Of a stretch of 64,000 nt of DNA, positions 1 to 34,775 are shown piece after piece. The position numbers were made by a program, and so were the translations under genes. The notes under the pieces were generated by a model, which was not told where the DNA came from, made no database searches, and saw nothing but the letters and a program-made list of their open reading frames with translations. Within the stretch, counting starts at the first letter, position 1, and each line of letters starts with the position of its first letter. The stretch is taken from contig NC_088295.1 of assembly GCF_032854445.1 (NCBI RefSeq), positions 74,860,028 through 74,924,027 of the forward strand, written 5' to 3'. Origin of the DNA: Liolophura sinensis (lineage: Eukaryota > Mollusca > Polyplacophora > Chitonida > Chitonidae).

Positions 1-1398
1 GATCACTAGTGTCAGCAAAGTCATAGGCTGTTGCATTAAAGGACCATACACTGGGTATGTTTGCACAAACTGCAGCTACATGTGAGCATGGTACGCTGCA
101 GAGGTAGGGGATCAATGTGCGTTAGCGACAGCTGTGAAGTCTTACTGAAGACGTTCCCCAGACACGATGTGTTACGCCAATACCGCCTTTAGCTGACTTA
201 ATGATTTATCCACGCTGTCTGCTGTGAGACATCCTGTCATTTAAATTATCTGGAACACATTTCTGTCCCACAATGTTGATAAAATTGATTTCATTGCGTG
301 AAGAGTTTGAAAAATCTTGTTAACTTGAGACTTAAGGGCTGTTGAATGTGAAGTTAAGATTGCCATGCTGTGTGCCTGTTACTGGTTCGTGCTTCTTCCA
401 GTCCCACTATATGTATGTTAGTTAAATTCAAAATGAACAGAAAATGCACATAAATAAAATACATGCACAAAAAAATGTGAAGTCATGCTTTTATACAACT
501 GCCTTGTAATACTATCCTAATACTCTTCGTCATAAAAGGAAATTCAGTTTTCAGGATAGGATTACTTGCCAGTATTCTGCACAAATCCAAGGCTTTGGGG
601 ATCTTGAGTTTAAGGGTAAAAACAAGGAAAAGTGAAAATTGCCATTTGAGTTCTTTTGTCGAGATCCTGGGTTTGATTGAGCTGGTTGCCTAGATACAGA
701 GTAGCGAGTCATGTCCTCCTAATCGCCACTATTGAAAGATTTCAGATGATAATTTTTTTTTAACAGTGGTAGATTTTATTATACCTCTGACTGAGACAGA
801 TCATATTACCTGCAATCATGAGAATTTAATTTCTGAGTTAGTAACAATATTTTCACAAGAGGTTGGAATTATTCGCAATTTATTATAGTACTTCATATGA
901 ACATGTCTCTTTTCCTGCATTCTGGATTTCCAATTTTTTTTTTATGAAGTCAAAGAAAATATGATAGTGCGGAATTCTTTAGTATTTGTATGTGTGACTG
1001 GATTTGTATATGTTTCACTTGTACTTCCAATAATGAGATTGCACACATATGGAACCTAGTTGTAAAGATCTGATCCTTGTATTGAAGAGGTTTGCACCAG
1101 TTTGACTGCCATGTAATTAACAGTTATAGGTGGATACTTGTGTCCTCAGTGACTGTTAGGTAATAATTGGGATCTGAGCCTATCTTAGGATATTATGTGA
1201 ACCTTACTTTGCTTCTTTGGCACTTGATTGTATAGGAACACCAGCTGCAGTCAGACATGCTAGCACGGTGAAATGTTGACAATTCCAGTCTTCACACCAA
1301 CTATATGATCCTAATTATACACAGGATGTATTTCTACATAGTCTGTGCATATTTTTCGTTGAAAATGTCTTACATAATTTACTTGTTTTTTTTTGCAG
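1..1398 (+). other. PCBP intron (3' part), no gene seen
   Basis: AT-rich sequence that ends in a polypyrimidine tract and TTTTGCAG acceptor at 1391-1398. I searched it for the missing first half of KH1 (a GKKG-type loop) and did not find it, so that exon lies upstream of the window. No repeat stands out. Confidence 0.7.
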
Positions 1399-23250
<21,852 letters not shown>

Positions 23251-23345
23251 CACTGCCGAATCCAGTGTTGACAGTCTTATGGGCCTTTTTGTAACAAATT
23301 ACGTGTTGTGAATCCAGAGACTGAATAAAACTAAAAGAGAAGCTG
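23251..23345 (+). other. PCBP distal 3' UTR
   Basis: Short untranslated stretch after the TGA, up to just past the AATAAA at 23324-23329. Its exact 3' end is not known; further AT-rich sequence follows and a longer UTR is possible. Confidence 0.6.
23324..23329 (+). terminator. Poly(A) signal AATAAA for PCBP
   Basis: Perfect hexamer 74 bp after the TGA of the distal exon. The following sequence is TG-containing (GACATGTTGTACATCC), as expected for a downstream element. Confidence 0.7.
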
Positions 23346-26300
23346 ACATGTTGTACATCCAGCTATTGTGAAAAATTTAATAAGAGGACTATGCTAGATA
23401 CTATATATTTGGAGTGACATTATAGTGATAAAATTGTTTATGAAAATTTAAATGATTGTTGATTTTTGTGGTCAAAAGATTAAGATGATTTATGAAGTTT
23501 AAATTAATTGTATGCGTATGATCTTTCTAGTGAATTATATTTTAATAGTTTAATTATGGTGCCAGTCAACTAAAGCCAAAGAAAGTTGCATTACTTATGT
23601 CCCCTAAGTCTTGTATTATAAGCAATAAGCTTGGTTTTTGTAGTTTATTTCTGTGCTAGGGGCACGTTTACACTTAATGTGGCAACTGCGGACTTAACAT
23701 CGTGAAGTAAGATGGCATCGTGCTAAGGTTGTGTACATTCCCACATCGGAGACAGGGTACAGGCTAGACCCTGGCCTCACAAGTCTCACCAACCAATCAA
23801 CGCACGATCGATCACGTACTCGGTACGACAGGGCAAACCTATCATCTTTTACGGGACAGTCACTTTACTGTTCAACCCCACTTAATAACCCCACTTAATA
23901 ACTCCACTGATATGTTTACCAGTTTTATTACTGGGCTAGCAGGACAGTCCATCAAGAGAAAAAAAAAGTACAGTATGTTATGATCCTAAATTTTCCAGCG
24001 GAATTCCCCAAAGTGGGAGTACTGTATCAAAAATACCCCCAGATAATTTTCAGTACTTCACGTTAACAGACAGAAAAGACTGTCTGATAACCTATAACAA
24101 CTGAACACTATTTTGTAACCTTTATTTTTGGTCCATTTAAAACACTCCGCATGTACAACAATATTTTTGAGACTGATCGGAATAGCTTTCCGACGTCTAA
24201 TTTGGTTTCATTCTCTCAGTACAATGGAAATTGTGTACTTAACATGGTATTATAGCCTACGCAATATTTTACTACTGAAGTATTTTGGGACTTGGGATAT
24301 TTTTTTCTTTCTGTTGGCATATTTTGAAACTTGAGAGAAAGAGTTGAGGGTTTTTCTGTTTGTTTAGGTTGATGCAAAGTCTCTTGTTACGGACCAGTGA
24401 ATGTATTTTGTAGATAGTATTATTGTGTATAGATGTTACCATATAGTTAGTTGTTGACACATCTATGTACGTCTGGAGTATATTCCTTATACTATTATAC
24501 CGTATTGTTGTAATTTGTAGTGATGCGTGAAGTGTCATAATGGACGTTGATTGAAATCGTCTTGACGCTCTTTTCTGTTCTTCATAAAGCTATTGTCCGT
24601 TATTTATGGCAATACTAAAGTCTACAAATTTGCAATACATACAATACACTGTTTAAAGATATATAGATATAAATATATAAATATATTCATATATATTTTC
24701 GGGTTCTACCACAAGCTAGTTGTCAAGCTCAAGCCTCCGAGCTCAGTGCGGTTGTGCCCTATATCTGACTGCGTCATTCAATCTTATATGTGTGGGTTCG
24801 TGATTGCGGTTTTTGTAACTCGCCTAACATTTAACACACGGTCGTGGATATACTTACAAAGTTAGTGAACCTTTAAGCCTTCTCGTTTGGTATAGTGAAC
24901 ACGATTTGGTAGAGCTTACCATAGGTTCTTGGATGTAATATTTTGTATTCCTTGTAGGATAACATCGGAGGTGTGTGGAGTGGGCTACGCTAGGTAGAGA
25001 TTGGGAGACAGCCCTAACAGCCATCATCCCCCTCATGCCATACTATGCCCACACTAGCACATTAGCACACTATGAACACATGGTTACACTGTGTCCACAC
25101 AAGCACAAACGGCAAAAAAAAGGCATAGGGCATGCATCTTCTCTTAGAAACGGTATCATGTTAACAAAAGTGCTGTGAAAAGGTTGTGATATTAGCCTGT
25201 GTCTTGTCACTTACTACAACACTGCATTTGTCACTCGGCACCCTTCCAAAGGTAACCAGAGCGCCATCATATCTCCACATCGATTGGTGAACAGGATTCA
25301 TAATTAAAAAAATGAGAATTAAATCCAGAATGTACCGGAAAGAACTAGGGTATAATGAAAGACCAGCGTAGCAACTGACCCGACGGAAGTGGCTGTGACA
25401 TGATGGTGAGTGATGTCAGATTTTTCTGCATACCTGCTTCAGCTTTCGGCATAACGCTCATTGGTGCGGGAAGGTTCATTCATAACGCTAAAGACGTCCC
25501 TGAATAGAACCATCCTTGCTTTTGAATGTACCTAATCAAATATAACCTTTGCTTTACGGGTCCATCTGGCAGAATAAAGTATTTTTTCAAATAGAAACTC
25601 TTTCTTTGTTACAAAAGTATGGTACAGGAAAATGTTTTCAGTCAAGAATGTCGCAGCATATGTGTGTAATTATATAGCGTATGACAAGGAACCATTCACC
25701 ATTCAAAATCCTTTATAAATGTTACACGAAAAGTTTGCACTTGTGCACATAGCTCCTAGGTCTAAACCCAAGTGCATCATCGCACTTTAAACACAGGCAG
25801 GCTCTAATCAGCCACAAACGCGTATGAAGTTGCGTCTGTATTTTTGTGAGTTATACCCAATTGTTATTGAAGTTTTTTGAATCGGTTACGTCTCTGATGT
25901 TATATACCATCGCGACATAACTACCGTTAAGGTTTAATGATGTTCCCTCAGCAGTTAAAAGTCCCCTTGTGCTATGTCACATTGACTTAGGTTAAGCTTA
26001 CAACCTGTAGACTGTTTTTGTTCTAGATATTTGTGCTCGACTCTGGTTAGTTGACTTTAACCTACAGATTGAAGTGTGATCGGATTGTTGTGCCTAAAAT
26101 TGTTTTTTCCCAATTTACTTGAGTTTACTGCGTGATTATGGTGGTGATGTACTTTATTTTCTTCGTGTTCTAGAATTGTTTACGCTGGCCTTTTCACGTG
26201 TGTACAGAAAATACACATTCATTTTATTAATGCATTCAATTCATGAGGTCATAATTTATACGCTATATAAGAGTTATTGTCTATTGTGTATTGTGTGTGT

Positions 26301-27870
26301 TTAGAAGCAGCCATTGAATGGGTGTTAAATGTTCTACCAAGAAAACAATGATTTCGTTGAAATCCAGAGGTGTCGATGCCATAATTAATGAAAATACCTC
26401 AAACACTCTAGTCAAAAGTGGTATCTTCGAAATCCGGAAATGCCGGGTCGGAAAGCCTGGTCAGGTTTTGTTGCTTGACTTTTCATGAAGTTTGGGTTTC
26501 ATGTTGAATAGTCCCATCAGAAGCCTTGCAGGTGCGTATATATCTGGCACTGTTTTCGCTCAGAGACCGAGGTGCTGTGAACCTCCGAAAGGTTGATAGC
26601 AAATCAGTCCTTGATATATGTTTATGGCAATCACGATTAGTTATGTTTTCGTACTTGTTAAACACAAGCCTGTGTTAATATATGACTATATTTTGTTGAG
26701 TTTGAGTTTGCTGTTATTTGCAACAGTTTGTGGCAGTATGAGTTTACTTTTCTGTTGCGTTCATCTTAAAACTCAGCGTGTCATATTACATTAAATACCA
26801 GACATTTTTAGTCGCCTAAGTATTTACGGCAAATTGATTTTTGTGCTTCTCTTTTACACATTATTGCCTGTAGTAGAAATCCACATCAGAAATCCTCCTT
26901 TGAACCCAGACTCAAATACCTCTGTCACGCGATGAATGCTCGCATGAACTGTTTTGTTGTTGTATAGTTACCCAATATCTATCCAGGGAACACCAGATAG
27001 GAATGATTTTATGCATATATTATTAAAATAACAATTTCATAAGGAACCAACCCATAATACTCTGTTCGGCATTGAGTTTCCATGGAGACAAACACTTGTA
27101 GGGCTTGATAACCCACGTCTCCATATTATCATATTGACGCACTTGATCAAGCACTGTGATTGGCCAACTCCTAGTCACGTGACTCCCCAAAAGTGTAACA
27201 ATGATGGCATGAAATGTTTTACACTTTTTTTTCACTGTTTCGTGCAATTTACTTTTCATTTAAAACTTATTTATCTTGTTTTTTTCTCTAAAACTTCAAC
27301 ATCAGGCCATAATATGCAGTTGTTTGTGTGGATTTTTAAATCGCGCACTCATGTACAGTATTATTGAAATTTCCTTTCGTTCTATCATTACCGATCTATG
27401 TAGCATTGCATAATCCCTGGCTGCCTGGTTGGTTACCTCCCCTTCCGCGAGGCCCCCTGGGTTACAATATGGCTGCTTCAGGGGTTTTAACACCCGCGAG
27501 CTACTGCAGCAGTATTAGTAGCCGTAGCCGTGTCACGTGACTAGAGGTTGAATCTATATCATTTAAAAGTGATAAAATAACATGTTCTTATTATCTTTGA
27601 AAGGAGAGTTTAATATTTTGATTGTTTTATCACGTGTCTGGTATGGGTAGAATACTGGGTGTAGACTGACACCGAGAATACCAATTCCACTGTGAGGATT
27701 TTTTTTTCAGAGCCTGGGCTGTACATGTGTTGGTAAATATTGAGAGAAAAATAAAGTGATTATTTAAATATTTACATACGTTTTTGCGTTTTTTCCTGGA
27801 TGCACTGAGCATACACTTTGTGATAAGTGATCCCCGAGGGCGTTATTTAGCCGTAGTTTGATGGTCAATG
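23346..27870. other. Intergenic, no gene supported
   Basis: AT-rich spacer after PCBP. Contains TA-rich stretches near 24660-24700 and short open frames without recognisable families or splice-supported context. No RNA gene recognised. Confidence 0.65.
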
Positions 27871-27878
27871 AGCACAGC

Positions 27879-28177
27879 GGTCATACAGTAAGCCCAATCG
27901 GCGTTTAAGGGGTCTTAAATGCCGATTGGGCTTTCTGTATGACCGAGTTCACGCAGATATCTACAAGACAGGTGGAATCTCTCGCAAACTACCGCAGCTA
28001 AAATACGTGATTTTACGCTGGGTGCCACCGACGCCGACGAGTCCACAGACATGTGCATTCAATCTAGCAACTACCGTAAAATAACGTCTTTTTATCTACG
28101 TTAGTTTGCGAGAGCTTCCACCTGCCTCGCCGATATTTGCGTGAACTCGCGAGACCCTTTAAAGGCCGATTGGGCTT
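27879..28177. mobile_element. Fold-back / MITE element with long inverted repeats
   Basis: Outer ends read AGCCCAATCGGC (27891) and its inverse (ending 28175), each flanked by TA, as in Tc1/mariner-like non-autonomous elements. Inner arms 27941-28017 and 28075-28153 are mutually inverted (both contain GAGTTCACGCA and TCTCGCAAACTA in one orientation). The left end also forms its own 66-bp hairpin, 27879-27944, with 31-base arms and two mismatches. No transposase is encoded. Confidence 0.75.
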
Positions 28178-28980
28178 ATTCTGCCGGATTATATTTAAAG
28201 CTCTTTAAATCAATAAGCCATCTATAACTCGGCTTACAATTCAGACTTTACCGTTCTTGCTGTGCGTACCCGAAATGTATTATGATATCCTCTCCCAAAT
28301 GATACAGCCACAAAAAACGATGATGCAGATTTATAAAAGCAGTAACCAAGGCCTCCAGTCTACAATGAAATAAACCAGCAGTATTCATTTATACCTAGAG
28401 AAGAAAAAATTTATACAAAGTGAAATTCGTATCAAATTCCAGATTTGGAAAGGTCGTCATTACCGCGCATGTTAAAATGCAAAGATGTATCAACAACACT
28501 TGCCTTCTACATCAATCAACATCTTTAATTAATGTTTTTACAAAGATCCAACCACAGTGCCAATGTACATAAATAATCATCTCTAACCAACTCTAACATT
28601 TCGACTTCATAGAAGCAACGCCTATCTTCAGTATTTTTATGACAAGTATCCGACAACGAGATAAAAAATCATCTTATATTTTCTTCTGCAACCAATATTG
28701 TGATTTTGAGGGCAGGACACCAATCGGTACAATATTTTTTATCTTTATCTTGAGTGTTTTTATGCAAAATGTTCAACAACAATGAAACCCCTACAGCATT
28801 ATCGCCTGTAAGTAATGTAGTTACTATTGATGATTATGGGATAGGTTTAATGTGTTTAGACGCTTTACCTCATGGGAATCAATCCAGCGCACCAGTCCTA
28901 CAAACTTGGCCGTCTTCGGAAACCTATGGACTCTCGATTCGTATAGTATTATTGTAGACCAAGTTTGTACGACTGATGAA
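28178..28980. other. Intergenic, no gene supported
   Basis: AT-rich sequence between the fold-back element and a SINE. Nothing recognised. Confidence 0.6.
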
Positions 28981-29243
28981 AGGCGCCGAGGTGGTTAGCA
29001 TGCCAGCGTGGTGCAGTGGATCGGGAGCCTTTCACCAGTGCAGTTGTTGTGAGTTCAAATCCAGCTCATGCTGGTCATATATGAGAAGGTCTTCAGCAGC
29101 CTGCGGATGGTCGTGGGTTTCCCCCGGGCTCTACATGGTTTCCTCCCACCATAATGCTGGTCGCCGTCATATAATAAAATATTCTGGAGTACGACGGAAG
29201 ACACTAATCAAAAAATAAATAAAAAATAATTAATAAATAAAAA
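28981..29243 (+). mobile_element. SINE, near full length
   Basis: tRNA-like head (GGTGGTTAGCATGCCAGCG, then the B-box-like GAGTTCAAATCC), body with GGATGGTCGTGGGTTTCCCC and TTTCCTCCCACCATAATGCT, and the common tail ending in an A/T-rich AAATAAATA run. It aligns along its length with 46263-46529. Confidence 0.85.
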
Positions 29244-30521
29244 CTGTTGGTGAAAATGTGTATTCTGTTAACCGTTTCATGTAGAGTTACATGCAGGAAC
29301 ACGGGATGAACAATGATTGATCGATGTGGTATGTCCAGTGTGTAGATTTGCATACCGCTTCAATTGGACGTTGTCTCTGTGTGTTTACTTGGGATTTAGC
29401 GCCGATTTCAATATTATTGCAGCAATTAAATGACGATGTAGGCCTACTCATAGTGCTGTATTACTGTAACACTCTTCTGAAAACACCAAACATGACCTCC
29501 CAGCCGTTCACAGAATATATACTGATACCATACCTACCATGTCTTGGTCTGTACATCGTCCTGAGTACCAGAGAAACCTAAATCTGCGATTTTTTTTCCA
29601 TTCTTCCAGAATGCTTTCAGAAATACAGGTCTGTACTCTTCCATTCACAAATATGGAATCCGGTGTTTAAGAATATGTTGTCTTGAACATACCAAAAAAT
29701 ATATTTCCTAGTCGTACAGCCATTCTGACTTCATACCACCTAGTTACTGGTGAATAGTAAAGACCACAATGTCACGCTTAACACAAATGTTAAACTTGGA
29801 AAAAGGAGGAGACAAAATTCTGGAACGTTCGGATTGAAACCAAAAAAAATATACACTATCAAAAGGGCGAATGACAACTTCTTTTAATAATGAACATGCA
29901 GAAGGAACTATAAGCAACTGTTTTGAGAAACAGAACATGATATTAATTTGTGGAAGAGGAGTTGAGTCCGCCCTAGCAATGGGGAAAGATTCGAACATGC
30001 GGTTGCGAAGTTACGAGAGGAGGTCTTAGCTACATTTGTGTTGATTGCGAAGTTATGGTCTTCATTATTCCCGCATAATGAAGTGATATCAATTCAGAAT
30101 TATTTTAAGAGCACGGAAAACTTGTTTTTATTGCTTAGAGCTTTGACACTTTAAATACACCACGGGCGACAGGACCGAGTTTGTTAATGTAACGATTCAG
30201 AGCAGTTAATATCTAAGCTAAGTTAAGGAACATGGCTAACCGATCTCAGAGCTAGAGCGAAACCCAAAGCTACATCAGGCTGCATTGGGTATACAAAGTA
30301 CTTGTTACACGTATCACAGTTCACAGGAGAGATCAGAGGATACTCTATCAGAGATCAGGTGATCCAGTAGATTAGTACGCTTTCATGTTTTGTCATGTTA
30401 TATAAGGTACCATGTAAAGGTACATTGTCAGATCAGCTACAGGAATTGGGTTGACATTCGCTAGAATAGGCACCATTCTGTACAGAAACTTCAGTGGATC
30501 AGGAGCAAAATCACCACAACT
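29244..30521. other. Intergenic, no gene supported
   Basis: No exon, RNA or recognisable repeat was found; the open frames present are short and without family features. Confidence 0.6.
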
Positions 30522-30967
30522 ATCCACAATATGACTTTCGCCCACCGTTATCCACAATATGACTTTCGCCCACCGTTATCCACAGTATGACTTTCGTCCA
30601 CCGTTATCCACAGTATGACTTTCGTCAAGCGCTATCTACACCACGGTTTTCTTCTTCCGCTCTCCAAACTAAGATTGTCGACCTGCGCTATCCACACTTT
30701 GATTTTTGGCCTCCACTGTCCAAACTGATTTTTTGGCCCCAACTGTCTGCACTATGATTTTTGTCCTTCACTGTCTTAACTACGATTGTCGTCCTCCGCT
30801 ATCCACTGTTTGATTTTGTTCTCCACTATCCTCACTATGATTTTAGTCCTCCGCTATTTAAACTAAAATTGTCGTCCTCCGCTATCCACTGTTTGACTTT
30901 TGTTCTCCACTATCCTCACTATGATTTTAGTCCTCCGCTATCTAAACTACGATTTTCGTCCTCTGCT
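30522..30967 (+). repeat. 28-bp minisatellite, about 16 units
   Basis: Tandem units of about 28 bp, type 'atccacactatgattttcgtcctccgct'. The first four are nearly identical and the middle ones diverged. The last six show a three-unit (about 84-bp) pattern that occurs twice (30800-30883 and 30884-30967, approximate). Confidence 0.93.
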
Positions 30968-32185
30968 GCGTATATGAACACTATGATGGTGGTGGTTCAA
31001 ATGTTCCATATATGAGCGGTTGTAAGGCAATGCCTATGTATTTAAGGATATCGGTACTACCGTTTTTAGCGTATAAATGTGGCTGTACTAATTCCACCAT
31101 TATTACTTTTCTGTGCACGTAAAAGTAGGACGGCACAGCCGGGATCAAGAAGATGCGACACACAAGCACAATTCTCTAATACAAATCGATCGATGATGTA
31201 TTTTTGTGACGGCAGATAAATTCTCCAGACCCCAGCGTCTGTCGGGCCGCTGTAAGCAATCCCAGGGATAGGTTTTGTACTCAGTACACGGATTAAAATT
31301 GAGGGCACGATGACCAACTGGACTGACCAGGGAAGGCTGCGAAAAGCTCTGGGGAGACCTGGATATTCCAGGATGCTGTCTTAAAACATTTACATGGAAT
31401 TTATATGCTGTATACCACAGACTTCTTCCTACACTTCGACAGACATAATATAACACCTCCAATCCTTAGATTTTTGGACTGTGACATACATACTTAGGTA
31501 TAGATAGTGTTATGGATAATTGTGAAATCTGAATAGACCTACATCTGTATACACGGTCGCGAATGTGCAACCATCCATGATCTGCATGCAGTATTGCTGT
31601 GTAAGCAAAATTAATGTGTACGCAAAACTAATGTAAAAGTAGTAAATATGACATTTGAGCATTTCACGATTCCGGTGCAATATGAGATATGGAATCACTG
31701 GGGCATACAGTAAACCGCTATAGTTTTAGCGATTTTCGGTTTATCGCTGAGTATAACGATGCATGCAGCCAGAAGCCTTATGAAAACCCCGTTGCCATTA
31801 TGTCCGTCGCAGTTTTGCTCGTATTCCATTCAAACATTGTCTGCTTTGGGTAGTTTTCCATCGTTTGTGTGCTCCCGTCCACAAGTTCAGAATATATTAA
31901 AGCCATGTAAACAAAGAAGCATCAGCCAGGTGTCAGTTATAAGTCGCCTGGTGTCATTGAGGTGGCCTTCCTTTGCAATGATTGCTAAGTAAACATGTTC
32001 AGAACGTATGAATGTATGAATAAATGATGTTAAATTGGATTTAACTCCATATTACGCTGACTTGGGGCAAATATAACTGAACTGAAACAGTGCCTTAGTT
32101 GCAGTGATCGTAAAAGCGACGTAAATCCATCATCAACTAAGAAAACAAACTGATATATGGAATACATGCACTTCACTTGAAATTT
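30968..32185. other. Intergenic, no gene supported
   Basis: Several overlapping short open frames on both strands, none with a recognisable family, splice context or codon signal. Confidence 0.6.
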
Positions 32186-32470
32186 TTTTATTTATTTATA
32201 CGCACCGCTATTCAAGGATATTTCACCTATCCGCCATGCGATGACAATCATGTTTATTTGGTATTTATTTGATTGTTCTTTAGCGCCATACACACGAATT
32301 TTCACTCAAACGATGTCGGCCAGCAGATGCCGGTCTGCCCGGGCAAACCACTGGCCTCTGGCAAGTTACTGAAGAACTTTCCCATATGTAACGTACAGAT
32401 ACGCACACCACACCTCTGGCAAGTTACTGAAAAACTTTCCCATATGTAACGTACAGATACGCACACCACA
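32186..32470 (-). repeat. SINE-related fragments with 58-bp tandem duplication
   Basis: Two adjacent minus-oriented tail remnants (TTTATTTATTTATACGCACC at 32190; TATTTATTTGATTGTTCTTTAGCGCC at 32263) are followed by body sequence with CCCGGGCAAACCACTGGCC. A 58-bp segment is tandemly duplicated: 32355-32412 and 32413-32470 differ at very few positions. Confidence 0.7.
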
Positions 32471-34327
32471 AGGATGTAAAGGACTAAGCAAGCGCTAGTT
32501 CGCTTTGAACATCAGACCTCATTGGTCAACAAGAGGTCGTCTCCTGGAAGAACGCGTTTTACAAAGCGGCCTACGAGGATTATACCTTCGAGATGTATAT
32601 TAGAAAGCCAACGTGTACAAAGCTGGCCGTAAAACCTGCCTTAAAGCCTTGGAAGAGCAGTAGGCTGACCAGTTGTGCGAAGAACAGATCAGTTAAAGAC
32701 TAGGTCATGCGTAATCCATCTATAATTACTCCTTTTAAAAGTGAAACCATACAGGCGCAAAGTGCTTTGAGCAAAACGAAGGATGCGCGATGTAAACAAT
32801 ATGGTTATAATCCAAGAAGCTGAGCTAATTTTTTTTAAATTGTTGCCCAACACCACATTAACTGAAGAATGTTTACACTGATGAAGACGGCTAGTATATT
32901 ATGGACGGAGGAAACCGGAGTGGGTTGAATTCATTGGGTTAAGTAACAATGTATGTCCACTATCTATCATGTGAATCGTTGAAGTGGATTATGTAGCGTT
33001 TATATCTCCACAATGACAAGGACGAATGATTAAAGTTGATGTATGACCGCGAAGGAGTGGAACCGGTGCTAAAGAAAAACTCATTTTGAGATAAATTAAA
33101 ATCCTTATCAATGATGAATTTATCACGGAAACATAGTTTACCTTTAAAACAAAACTAAAATATTACTTTACTCTTAATGTACATAGTAAAGAGTCGAACA
33201 TCGTATCAGCTGTCCTCAGCACAAAAATAAAAGGCTCCAAATGCCTGGAACTGAGACCCATGTCTTTGGCAAATTACTAATCTAGGGGTCTGACATCAAA
33301 TACATGCTCTTACAAGAGAGAGCTGACCTTGGAAAGAACAGCACTCCATCACGTGCACTTGTTCACTTTGTCTGCACGTCAAGAGGGCTGAGAGCGAAAC
33401 TGATCAATAGACTGGCAATCAAGAAGTATGAAATATAAAGCTTATACGTGATCCTGTTTTCACACAGGGCATTTTTATCCCCATGGCATTGCTTTCAGGT
33501 TGTATCCTAAAGGATACATACAAGTACTACATGTATAAAGCAAAGAGTGCGGTTTAATGGAAAATGAAGTTAGATATGCTCCAAAAATGAGGAAAAATAT
33601 TTTCACTTTGAGGCACACTTCATATTTCTTAATAACCCCTCTATTTTATGCATATTTTCCGTCAATGGTCGGAAATACTCCGAAATGATGTCACTGATGA
33701 GCATACTGGGAAGACAGGACAAGCTTAGCGTCGCCAATTTGGTCTCTCTCCCCAACAGTTATTTTTACAGACTACATTTCCAGACCCTAGGAATACTGTA
33801 ATTTAAGGCCATTTTAGGCCACAAAACGAAAGAAGAGACGCTTTTTTATGATGTAGGGCCACATCATATTCTCCCTAATACCTTCCGTCTTTCTAACATC
33901 ATTGAAAACTGTTGACTGCTTCTAATTCCATCACTTTGTCCTATTTTCATACATTATTTTCTTGGCTCTTTGGAACTTTGTCTGAAAACTCGTGTTGGGA
34001 ATTAACCTTGCGATTATTGACTTTTAACCTCCATCTGGGTCAGTTGACGGCTGGTATAGGGATGTCTATTTCGACGGAGAGATTTGATAAAATCTTCACT
34101 GGGGCCTCTAAATTTATTTTTTATATATATTTATTAAATTGATGCCAAGTTTTTTGTTTTGGCCAATATATGCAATGCCGTTCAGTTTTATGGGTGGAGA
34201 AAAGCGGAGTGGCCGGGGTAAACCTCCTACTTTATGCGAGTTGATGACTAACTTTTCCTTGTGACCTATACAGATAAGCATATACCATACATATTGGTGG
34301 GAGACAAAAGATCTTCAATGCAGATAC
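32471..34327. other. Intergenic, no gene supported
   Basis: No gene recognised. Around 34170-34230 a fragment (TATGGGTGGAGAAAAGCGGAG..GGGGTAAACCTCC) resembles the body of SINE-related elements elsewhere in the window. Confidence 0.55.
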
Positions 34328-34575
34328 CGGCCCCGACAGCACAGTTGGTAGAGCGTCCGCGTCGGAAACGGTAAATCCAGGGTCAATCCTTGGTCGAGTC
34401 ACACCTAAGTAGTTAAAAGAGGCAGATGTAACTTCCTTACTTGGCGTTCAGCATGAAGGGGATAGTGCAACGACTGGTTGATCCGTATCAGTATAATAGC
34501 TAGGGCGGGGCGCCTTACTTGCCTTCGGTAAGGCGGATAGATATGATAAAATCTTCATGTGAACGTAAGACTGTG
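34328..34575 (+). mobile_element. tRNA-derived SINE, second family
   Basis: Head resembles a tRNA gene: A box CAGTTGGTAGAGCG at 34342-34355 and B box GGGTCAATCC at 34380-34389, with normal spacing. The 5' and 3' ends of the head do not form an acceptor stem, so it is not a functional tRNA. The body includes AGGGGATAGTGCAACGACTGG and TCAGTATAATAGCTAGGGCG, segments I associate with a metazoan SINE family; the end of the element is uncertain. Confidence 0.7.
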
Positions 34576-34677
34576 CCAATAGACCCACGAACCCCGTCGA
34601 CAGCTTTTTGTCACCAAGGCCTCACGGGCTAGGCTTAAAGAAGAAACGCCACAGCGTTAAGTCTTTACAGTAGGTTA

Positions 34678-34775
34678 CTGTTTCTCCAGGGCTTTTCCCT
34701 GTTTCTTCCCACTATAATGGTAGCTACTGTCCTACGAGTGAAATATTCTTAAAGTCCAATGAAACAAACAAATCT
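34678..34775 (+). repeat. Diverged SINE 3' tail
   Basis: Contains TTTCTTCCCACTATAATGGT, then CGAGTGAAATATTCTTAAAG and CCAATGAAACAAACAAAT, diverged versions of the common SINE body end and tail. Confidence 0.65.

Noticed and set aside
34328-34405. Functional tRNA gene
   Set aside because: A and B boxes are present, but the ends do not pair into an acceptor stem and a SINE body follows directly.
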